Source: JADJGC01 sp964617645 (GTDB lineage: Bacteria > Zixibacteria > MSB-5A5 > CAIYYT01). From it: 64,000 nt of DNA. A model generated the notes under the pieces. The model worked only from the letters and a program-made list of their open reading frames with translations, was not told the origin of the DNA and ran no database searches. Made by a program: the position numbers and the translations under genes. The stretch covers positions 424,136-488,135 of the forward strand of contig CAZTYE010000002.1 in assembly GCA_964617645.1 (NCBI GenBank), given 5' to 3'. Shown here piece by piece: positions 26,193 through 33,207 of this stretch; positions within the stretch are counted from its first letter, which is position 1, and each line of letters opens with the position of its first letter.

Positions 26193-26207
26193 TCGCCAGA
26201 TGACGAA
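26192..26207. promoter_or_regulatory. ArsR-type operator, copy 2
   Basis: TTCGCCA-GA-TGACGAA, one base from the perfect copy at 23399. It covers the presumed start of transcription and the first codons of arsR, which suits autorepression. Confidence 0.7.
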
Positions 26208-26586
26208 TTATAGAAATGAGATTGAACAGGTAGCAGCCGTTGCGGCGGCGTTGTCGGATGAAAATCGTATCCGTGCGCTGGCGGCGTTGCGCAAGCAGGA
26301 GCTTTGCGTCTGTCAAATCATCTGCCTGCTCGAATTGGCGCCGTCGACGGTGTCGAAGCACATGACGATACTCAAGCAGGCCGGTTTGGTCGATACGCGC
26401 AAAGACGGACGCTGGGTTTATTACCGGTTGGCCGATAATGCCCAGCGCAACGAAGTCGTCGCGCGGGCCATCGACTGGGCGCTGAATGCGCTCGCGCGGT
26501 CGCAGCGCTTGCGCGAAGACGACCGCCGTCTGCGCGAAATCCTCGCCGAAGACCTCGTCGTAATCTGCTGCCGGATTCGTTCATGA
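26200..26586 (+). CDS. arsR: Arsenic-responsive ArsR-family repressor
   Basis: A 128-residue winged-helix repressor. ELCVCQIICLLELAPSTVSK holds the metal-sensing cysteines (36, 38 and 42) at the start of the DNA-recognition region, as in the classic As(III)-sensing ArsR with C-x-C. The wing (RKDGRWVYYRL) follows. As(III) binding would release the two operators. The ATG at 26200 has no ribosome site but lies at the predicted transcript end, and it gives the family-like start MTNYRNEIEQ; the frame upstream is open to 26161. It overlaps arsC by ATGA. Confidence 0.9.
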   Translation: MTNYRNEIEQVAAVAAALSDENRIRALAALRKQELCVCQIICLLELAPSTVSKHMTILKQAGLVDTRKDGRWVYYRLADNAQRNEVVARAIDWALNALARSQRLREDDRRLREILAEDLVVICCRIRS

Positions 26587-27008
26587 TCAAAGTCCTCTTC
26601 CTGTGCACCGGAAATTCCTGTCGCTCGCAGATGGCGGAAGGCTGGGCGCGACATCTGCACGGTGATGTTATCGACGCGTACTCCGCCGGTGTCGAGCCGC
26701 ATGGCATGAATCGGCTCGCAATTCGCGCCATGGCCGAGGCCGGAGTCGATATCTCGAAGCAACGGTCAAAGCACGTTGACGAATTGCGCGGCGTGGCGTT
26801 CGATTTCGTGGTTACGGTTTGCGATCATGCGCATGAGTCCTGTCCGATTTTTCCCGGCGCGACGAAAGTCATTCATCGCGGCTTTGATGATCCGCCGCGA
26901 TTGGCGAAGGACGCAAAAGGCAACGACGAGGCGTTGCCGCATTATCGACGCGTACGCGATGAGATACGGGATTTCGTTTTGACTTTGCCGGAGGCGCTGG
27001 AGCGATGA
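26583..27008 (+). CDS. arsC: Arsenate reductase, thioredoxin-coupled LMW-phosphatase type
   Basis: Reduces arsenate to arsenite. The 141-residue protein has the P-loop FLCTGNSCRSQMAEG (Cys8, Arg14) and the redox pair TVCDHAHESCP (Cys80, Cys87), the three-cysteine layout of the thioredoxin-linked ArsC, with FDDPP as the general-acid Asp region. The start overlaps arsR and the end overlaps acr3, each by four bases. Confidence 0.93.
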   Translation: MIKVLFLCTGNSCRSQMAEGWARHLHGDVIDAYSAGVEPHGMNRLAIRAMAEAGVDISKQRSKHVDELRGVAFDFVVTVCDHAHESCPIFPGATKVIHRGFDDPPRLAKDAKGNDEALPHYRRVRDEIRDFVLTLPEALER

Positions 27009-28090
27009 CAGAAACGGCAGCGCATTGCGCGCATCTCCCACCCACCCGCCGGCTCGGATTTGTCGACCGGTTCCTGACCCTGTGGATATTCGTTGCCATG
27101 GCGATCGGCGTCGGACTCGGTTACTTTTTCCCCGGCGTCGAGGGCTTCATCAATCGATTTCAAAGCGGCACAACGAACATTCCGATCGCCGTCGGTTTGA
27201 TCCTGATGATGTACCCGCCGCTCGCCAAAGTCCGCTACGAAGAGCTGGGGCAGGTATTTCGCAACTGGCGCATTCTCGGGCTGTCGTTGATTCAAAACTG
27301 GGTGCTCGGCCCGGCGCTGATGTTCTTACTGGCAATCGCTTTCTTGAGCGGCTATCCGGAGTACATGACGGGTCTGATTCTAATCGGCTTGGCGCGCTGC
27401 ATCGCGATGGTCATTGTCTGGAACGATCTGGCCAGCGGCGACACCGAGTATGCCGCGGGTCTCGTCGCCTTTAATAGTGTTTTCCAAATTCTCTTCTACA
27501 GCTTGTATGCCTGGATTTTCATCACCGTGTTACCCGGCTGGTTTGGATTAACTGGAAGCGTCGTCGAGGTTTCGATGGCCGATATCGCAGTCAGCGTCCT
27601 GATCTACTTGGGCATTCCGTTTTTTGGCGGCATGCTGACGCGATTCGTGCTGATCAAGCTCAAAGGCCGCGACTGGTATCAGCGTGAGTTCATACCCCGG
27701 ATCAGCCCGATCACTTTGACCGCGCTGTTGTTTACGATCGTCGTCATGTTTAGCCTGAAAGGCGAAACGATCGTGCAGATTCCGCTCGATGTGTTGCGCA
27801 TCGCTGTTCCGCTCTTGATCTATTTCGTGACTATGTTCTTGGTCAGTTTCTGGATGGGGCATCGCATCGGTGCGGACTATTCGAAAACCGCGACACTGTC
27901 CTTCACGGCGGCGAGCAACAATTTCGAGTTGGCGATAGCGGTCGCGGTGGCGGTATTCGGCGTCAATTCCGGGGTCGCGTTCGCGACCGTCATTGGGCCA
28001 TTGGTTGAAGTGCCCACATTGATCGCGTTGGTGAATCTGGCGTATTATTTTCAGCGGAAGTATTTCGCGCCGAAGTTGGCGGCCTCGTAA
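27005..28090 (+). CDS. acr3: Arsenite exporter Acr3
   Basis: A 361-residue, roughly ten-segment permease of the ACR3 family that extrudes arsenite. Signatures are VGLILMMYPPLAKVRYEELG, the conserved Cys in GLARCIAMVIVWNDLASGD (Cys132) and SNNFELAIAVA with the conserved Glu. It closes the arsR-arsC-acr3 operon. A cytoplasmic N-terminus holds C-x-H residues (AAHCAHL) that may be incidental. Confidence 0.93.
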   Translation: MTETAAHCAHLPPTRRLGFVDRFLTLWIFVAMAIGVGLGYFFPGVEGFINRFQSGTTNIPIAVGLILMMYPPLAKVRYEELGQVFRNWRILGLSLIQNWVLGPALMFLLAIAFLSGYPEYMTGLILIGLARCIAMVIVWNDLASGDTEYAAGLVAFNSVFQILFYSLYAWIFITVLPGWFGLTGSVVEVSMADIAVSVLIYLGIPFFGGMLTRFVLIKLKGRDWYQREFIPRISPITLTALLFTIVVMFSLKGETIVQIPLDVLRIAVPLLIYFVTMFLVSFWMGHRIGADYSKTATLSFTAASNNFELAIAVAVAVFGVNSGVAFATVIGPLVEVPTLIALVNLAYYFQRKYFAPKLAAS

Positions 28091-28135
28091 TCTGTGTCTT
28101 CAGAATTGCCACTCTTACTATCGCACCCCAAGGGC

Positions 28136-28271
28136 GGGCTGTTGAAAAAGCCCTATAGGCTGTCACCCTGAGCCGCTGCGCAGGCGAAGGGTCTGTGAGC
28201 ATTGTGGCACAAGGTCAAACAGATTCTTCGCTGCGCTGAAAATGACATGAATACGGTTTTTCAACAGTCCC
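28136..28271 (+). mobile_element. MITE-like element, copy C
   Basis: Starts GGGCTGTTGAAAAAGCCC and ends TTTTTCAACAGTCCC, with the same internal blocks as copy A (CCCTATAGGCTGTCACCCTGA and AAACAGATTCTTCGCTGCGCT). It lies in the 215-base gap between acr3 and the convergent dehydrogenase gene. Confidence 0.75.
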
Positions 28272-28305
28272 AAGGGGTGGGGCACCCATGTTCAACGTGC
28301 CTAAG

Positions 28306-29430
28306 TCACGGTTTGTAGCTGATCCGATAAATCTTCCCAGCGAAATCATCAGATACTAACAGCGAGCCGTCCGGCATCTGTTCGATGTCGACCGGCCGCC
28401 CGCTGCGCTCGGCGCCCTGAAGCCAGCCTTCCGCGAAAACTTCATACGACTTCGCTTTGTTGGCTTCAAGGCGCACCAGCGTAACGCGATAGCCGATCGG
28501 CGTCGAGCGATTCCACGAACCGTGCTCGGCGATGAAGATCTGGTTGCGGTACTCCGGCGGAAACATCGTGCCGGTATAGAAGCGCATGCCCAGCGCCGCG
28601 ACGTGCGGCCCCAGATTTTGCGCCGGCGGCGTGTACTGTAAACAGCTCTTGCCGGCGCCAAATTCCGGATCGAGAATTGTCCCACCGTGGCAGTAGGGAA
28701 ATCCGAAATGCATATTTGCCTGCGGTGCGTGATTCAGTTCATCCGGCGGAATGTCATCCCCCAGCATATCGCGGCCGTTGTCGGTGAACCAGAGCTCATT
28801 CGTCAATGGATGCCAGTCGAAACCCACGGTGTTGCGCACGCCGCGCGCGAACACCGTCAAGCCGCTGCCGTCGGGGTTCATCCGCATGATCGAGGAATAG
28901 CGCAAGTCCTCTCGTTCACAAACATTGCACGGAGCGCCGACCGGGACGTAGAGTTTCCCGTCCGGGCCGAAGCGGATGAATTTCCAGCCGTGATGGGCTT
29001 CGGATGGAAAACCGTCATTCACAACCACCGGCGTAGGCGGATTCGCCAGTCTGGTCTCGATAGAATCGAATCGAAGCACGCGGTTGACTTCGGCAACATA
29101 CAAGGCGCCGTCGCGCAAGGCGATGCCGTTCGGCATGTACAGATCCGACGCCAGCGTGTATACCCGGTCGGCATTGAAGTCACGATTCGTATCGATCACA
29201 GCAAAAACATTGCCCGCGCTGCGAGTCGACACGAACAGCACGCCGCTGGGCGAAAGCGCCAGCGAGCGTGCGTCGGGGACATTGTCCGCAAAGACCTCGA
29301 TCTTGAAGCCCGGTGGCAGTTTGATCTTGCCCAGACTCGAATCAACGCCCTTCGAATTCTGCGAGCACGCTGACGCGCAGAGGGTCAGCACGACCAAGGC
29401 AACAATGCGGACGAACGATAAAGTCATCAT
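28306..29430 (-). CDS. Sorbosone/glucose dehydrogenase-like beta-propeller lipoprotein
   Basis: A 374-residue protein with a lipoprotein-type signal (LTLCASACS) and a six-bladed propeller of the soluble glucose/L-sorbosone dehydrogenase family. Typical pieces are LPPGFKIEVFADNVPDARSL, LYMPNGIALRDGALYVAE, VGFDWHPLTNELWFTDNGRD and FIAEHGSWNRS. Family members bind PQQ and oxidise sugars, but many have unproven cofactor and substrate. It is a monocistronic gene; ATG codons at 29430 and 29427 are both possible. Confidence 0.82.
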   Translation of the reverse strand: MMTLSFVRIVALVVLTLCASACSQNSKGVDSSLGKIKLPPGFKIEVFADNVPDARSLALSPSGVLFVSTRSAGNVFAVIDTNRDFNADRVYTLASDLYMPNGIALRDGALYVAEVNRVLRFDSIETRLANPPTPVVVNDGFPSEAHHGWKFIRFGPDGKLYVPVGAPCNVCEREDLRYSSIMRMNPDGSGLTVFARGVRNTVGFDWHPLTNELWFTDNGRDMLGDDIPPDELNHAPQANMHFGFPYCHGGTILDPEFGAGKSCLQYTPPAQNLGPHVAALGMRFYTGTMFPPEYRNQIFIAEHGSWNRSTPIGYRVTLVRLEANKAKSYEVFAEGWLQGAERSGRPVDIEQMPDGSLLVSDDFAGKIYRISYKP

Positions 29431-29861
29431 ATTAACTTATACGCTGATCCTGCCCGCAATGCAATGCGCCGCGAGCGAGATTGCGACCGAATTCACAAGG
29501 CCGCATAAATGGCCGCGATCCGCCGGGTTTGACACCGCGAAATCCGAAAAAAACTCTTGACCACTCGACCAAAACAGTCGATTCTCTCACCAACCAATTT
29601 AGTCAGATACCCGGAAACGGGACCAACATCAGCAATCTCTTTTTCGCAACTCGAGCGAACCGATCGAATGATCTGCTAACGGCACGGCTGGGCGCGGCTC
29701 TCACCGCGAGTCACTCAGGTCGTCTGGCGGATGTGAGGAGGTGAATCGGAGGGCGATAGAATCAGCGCCCGCAGGAACAGGTGGTGACCTATTCACCGAT
29801 GTAGTCCAAGCACGTTTTATTGTTCGTGGGAAGTTTCATTTTGTGGAGGAGTAACGACTCA
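29431..29861. other. 430-base gene-free leader upstream of the subtilisin gene
   Basis: No supported gene. TTGACC near 29557 followed after 17 bases by GATTCT is a weak promoter candidate for the protease. Two hairpins lie in the likely leader: GGGCG (29751-29755) with CGCCC (29766-29770), and GGTGA (29783-29787) with TCACC (29793-29797). A ribosome-site-like GAGGAGGTGA near 29735 has no sensible gene after it. Confidence 0.4.
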
Positions 29862-32519
29862 ATGAAGAAAGCCTTGTTGATTGTGATCGGCCTGATGGTC
29901 GTATTGTCCGCTGTGGCAATGGCCGACCTCAAAGTCGCCAATGTCAGCCCAGCGTCGGTACCGGATTTTGTCGGCTACGTCCCGGACGAATTTGTCGTGC
30001 AATTCAAGCCGGAAATGGGAAAGATCACTCAGGCTCGCACCGCGCTTGGTTTGGTGGTGGTGGGAAACGCCGCTCTCGATGCGTTGGCGCGGAAATACGA
30101 GGTCGCCGAACTGCGCGCCCAATTCCCCGGCGCCGTGCCGCAGACGATCAAGGGTGAGCTTGTCGATCTGTCGCGCTACCACGTGGTCAAGTTTGAAAGT
30201 GGCCACGATCTCGAAGCGGTCATGGAAGAATATCGCAATGACCCGATGGTTGCCTCGGTCGAGCCGATCGGGATTCACGCCCTTTATGCGACTCCGAACG
30301 ACGGCTTCTACGATCCGGAACAGTGGCATCTGAATCAAGCCGCCAACGACCGGGATGTCGACGCGCCGGAAGCCTGGGATATCCAGACCGGTTCCGGCAG
30401 CGTCATCGTTGCCGTGCTCGACTCGGGCGTTCGTTATTACCACAAGGATCTGGGCGGCTCGAACGCCTCGTCGACCAACCCGACCGGCGCCGACGGCAAT
30501 ATGTGGATCAACACCGCCGAAAAGAACGGCACCGCCGGCGTTGATGACGACGGCAACGGCTATGTCGATGATTGGGTCGGCTACGATTTCGTGACCGGTT
30601 TGACGGGTTGCTGGAGCGGTGAAGACTGCTCGACCGCCGACAACGATCCGCGCGACTTCAACGGCCATGGCACTCACTGCGCCGGCAACGTCGGCGCGAT
30701 CAACAATAACGGCTATGCTTCCTGCGCGGTCGCCGGTGGCTGGGGCAACGGCACGTTGCAGCCGACGGGCAATGGCGTCAAGGTTATGGCGCTGAGAATC
30801 GGCTGGTCTCAGTCCTATCTTGGCCAGGAAGCCGGTTATGTCCGGATGGACTTTGCTGCCTCGGCGTTTTACTATGCCGCCAACAAGGGCGCAAGAATCG
30901 CATCCTGCTCTTGGGGCGCCTCAAACTCCGGCGGTATCGATGCCGCGATCAATTACTTTCTGAACGCCGGCGGTATCATCTTCAAGGCGGCGGGCAACGC
31001 CAACAATCAAACTTCCGACTACATGACGGCTCGCACCGATATCATTACGGTAGCGGCGACGGATCAGAACGACTGCAAGTCGAGCTTCTCCAGCTACGGC
31101 ACCTGGGTCGACATCTCCGCTCCGGGCACGGCGATCCTGAGTTCGTACCACAACCATGCCGATGCCGCCAATGATTACGTCGCCACGCTCGACGGCACTT
31201 CGATGGCGACGCCGATTGCGGCCTCGGTCGCGGCGTTAATCTGGTCGCACAACCCGTCCTGGACCGGCACGCAAGTCCGTGATCGCCTCTTTGCGACTGC
31301 CGATCCGATTGACGGCTTGTCGTGCAATTCCACCTATGCCGGCAAACTTGGCGCCGGACGCGTGAATGCCTACAACGCCGTGAATTCCGGCGGCTGCACC
31401 GCGCCGGTTGCGAACTTCTCCGGCGCGCCAACCTCCGGCACCCGGCCGCTGACCGTAACCTTCACGAACTCGTCGACCGGCACCGCGCCGCTAACCTACT
31501 CGTGGAACTTCGGTGATGGCGGCACTTCAACCGCAACCAGTCCGCAGTACACGTATAACACCGCCGGCACCTACACCGTGACTCTGACCGCAACCAATTC
31601 CTGCGGTAGCGATCAGGAAATCAAGACCGCGTACATCACGGTCTCCGATCCGCCAGCACAGCAGTGCGACGACTTCAACGACAACAATATCACCAACTGG
31701 GGCAATTCGCTCGGTACTTGGACGGTATCCGGCGGTATTGTCACCGGCAATTCAAATACCAACGATGCGCGCCGGACTTCGCCGTTCGGCAGCTTCACGA
31801 ACCCGACGGTCACCTGCCAGGTCCGGATGAATTCGGGGCGCACCCAACGCAATGCCCGCGTGTTGTTCAATTTCGTGAATACCTCGAACTATCGGTTCAT
31901 CGTTGGCGACGACGTTAATAACCGTTGGCAGATTGTCGAGCGGGTTTCGGGCACGAATACCGTGCGCGCGACTTTCAACACGACGGTCAACACGGCCCAG
32001 TGGTACAACGTCGAAGTCATCGTCAACAACTCCGGCATGACAACGCTCAAAGTCGACGGTGTCACGCTCGGCTCATACAACTTTGGTTCCGCTCCGAGCG
32101 GTCTTGTCGGCATCGGCTTTAACCGCGCCAACAGCAATTTCGACAACTTCTGCGTCGCCACCAGCGCGTCTCTGACGATTCCCGTCGGTGGTGAATCTGA
32201 GTTGATCGAAGCGCCGGTCGCGGTCAACCAACCGCTTCCTACCGGATACGATTTGGGTCAGAACTACCCCAATCCATTCAACCCGACGACCACGATTAAA
32301 TACTTCCTGCCCGAGATCAGTAACGTGCAAGTGGTCGTGGTTAACATCATGGGTCAGACGGTGCGGACGCTGATCGATCAAGTTCAGCCGGCCGGCGAGC
32401 ACAATGTGGTGTGGGATGGCCGCGACGAGGCGGGCGCCTCGGTTGCTTCCGGAATCTACCTCTATCGCATGCAGGCAGGTAGCTTCACCCAGACCCGCAA
32501 GATGGTGCTGATGAAATAG
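29862..32519 (+). CDS. Secreted S8 subtilisin with PKD domain and FlgD-like sorting domain
   Basis: An 885-residue exported serine protease. Order: signal peptide (1-21), inhibitor-like propeptide with VPDEFVVQFKP, a subtilase domain with Asp187 (AVLDSGV), His272 (NGHGTHCAG), Asn379 and Ser447 (GTSMATP), a PKD domain (YSWNFGDGGTSTATSPQYTY), a LamG/concanavalin-like domain (about 620-790), and a C-terminal FlgD-like domain opening NYPNPFNPTTTIKYFLPE and ending in a strand with KMVLMK. The last domain is a sorting or anchoring signal common in FCB-superphylum bacteria, similar to type IX secretion tails. Start chosen at 29862 behind GGAGGAG; the frame upstream is rejected. It probably feeds on extracellular protein. 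Confidence 0.92.
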   Translation: MKKALLIVIGLMVVLSAVAMADLKVANVSPASVPDFVGYVPDEFVVQFKPEMGKITQARTALGLVVVGNAALDALARKYEVAELRAQFPGAVPQTIKGELVDLSRYHVVKFESGHDLEAVMEEYRNDPMVASVEPIGIHALYATPNDGFYDPEQWHLNQAANDRDVDAPEAWDIQTGSGSVIVAVLDSGVRYYHKDLGGSNASSTNPTGADGNMWINTAEKNGTAGVDDDGNGYVDDWVGYDFVTGLTGCWSGEDCSTADNDPRDFNGHGTHCAGNVGAINNNGYASCAVAGGWGNGTLQPTGNGVKVMALRIGWSQSYLGQEAGYVRMDFAASAFYYAANKGARIASCSWGASNSGGIDAAINYFLNAGGIIFKAAGNANNQTSDYMTARTDIITVAATDQNDCKSSFSSYGTWVDISAPGTAILSSYHNHADAANDYVATLDGTSMATPIAASVAALIWSHNPSWTGTQVRDRLFATADPIDGLSCNSTYAGKLGAGRVNAYNAVNSGGCTAPVANFSGAPTSGTRPLTVTFTNSSTGTAPLTYSWNFGDGGTSTATSPQYTYNTAGTYTVTLTATNSCGSDQEIKTAYITVSDPPAQQCDDFNDNNITNWGNSLGTWTVSGGIVTGNSNTNDARRTSPFGSFTNPTVTCQVRMNSGRTQRNARVLFNFVNTSNYRFIVGDDVNNRWQIVERVSGTNTVRATFNTTVNTAQWYNVEVIVNNSGMTTLKVDGVTLGSYNFGSAPSGLVGIGFNRANSNFDNFCVATSASLTIPVGGESELIEAPVAVNQPLPTGYDLGQNYPNPFNPTTTIKYFLPEISNVQVVVVNIMGQTVRTLIDQVQPAGEHNVVWDGRDEAGASVASGIYLYRMQAGSFTQTRKMVLMK

Positions 32520-32561
32520 TCCGCTCTGGACACACCGGCGCTGTTCAATACAGCGCGCAAT

Positions 32562-32596
32562 GGGCGTTCACGGATTTCGTGAACGCCCGATTTTTT
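32562..32596 (+). terminator. Rho-independent terminator of the subtilisin gene
   Basis: GGGCGTTCACG at 32562-32572 pairs perfectly with CGTGAACGCCC at 32578-32588, followed by GA and six T. It separates the protease gene from the convergent serine acetyltransferase gene. Confidence 0.9.
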
Positions 32597-32610
32597 CTGG
32601 GTTACTGGGA

Positions 32611-33162
32611 TCAATCGACAGGATGTTGAGTTTTCGGGAGCGCCTGATCGACGATCTGGCCATGAAGCCGGACCAGTCGCGCCGGTGAACCGACAACGGT
32701 GCCGCCGTCAGGCACATCGCACATGTATATAAACGAGTTTGCGCCGATCCTCACGTCATTGCCAATCTTCACCGGGCCAAGTATCACGGCGCCGGTGCCG
32801 ACGAAGACGTTGTTTCCGAGGGTCGGATGACGTTTGCCGGTGTGCTTGCCGGTGCCGCCCAGCGTGACGCCGTGAAACAGCACGCAATTCTCGCCGATTT
32901 CCGTTGTCTCGCCGATCACCAGCCCCATGCCGTGGTCGATAAACAGTCCTTTGCCGATCGAGGCGCCCGGATGAATCTCGATGCCCGTGAGAAATCGGCC
33001 GGTCTGCGAAATCAAGCGCGCGACGAAACGCCAGCCCCAGCGGTAAAAACGGTGCGCGACGCGGTGGATCAGAATCGAGTGCAGTCCGGAATAGAGGAGC
33101 GGCTCCAGCCCGCGAGCGGCGGGATCATTGCGGTAGATTGCGCGGATATCTTCCCAAGCCAT
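32611..33162 (-). CDS. cysE: Serine O-acetyltransferase
   Basis: Makes O-acetylserine from serine and acetyl-CoA for cysteine synthesis. The 183-residue protein is the short form: an N-terminal helix (DIRAIYRNDPAARG) and a left-handed beta-helix with GIEIHPGASIGKGLFIDHGM, the active-site His in DHGMGLVIGE, and GVTLGGTGKHTGKRHPTLG. It is complete at its C-terminus. It is the last gene of a minus-strand run behind the AsmA-like gene (45-base gap). No T-box or other leader structure is visible. Confidence 0.93.
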   Translation of the reverse strand: MAWEDIRAIYRNDPAARGLEPLLYSGLHSILIHRVAHRFYRWGWRFVARLISQTGRFLTGIEIHPGASIGKGLFIDHGMGLVIGETTEIGENCVLFHGVTLGGTGKHTGKRHPTLGNNVFVGTGAVILGPVKIGNDVRIGANSFIYMCDVPDGGTVVGSPARLVRLHGQIVDQALPKTQHPVD

Positions 33163-33207
33163 ATGTTTACTAAATCGGCAATATTACGCGCGGCTCAAGT
33201 CGCCGCG

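Noticed and set aside
29735..29820. Short gene behind GAGGAGG in the subtilisin leader
   Set aside because: The only start, GTG, abuts the ribosome-site-like bases with no spacing, and the 38-codon frame has no protein character.
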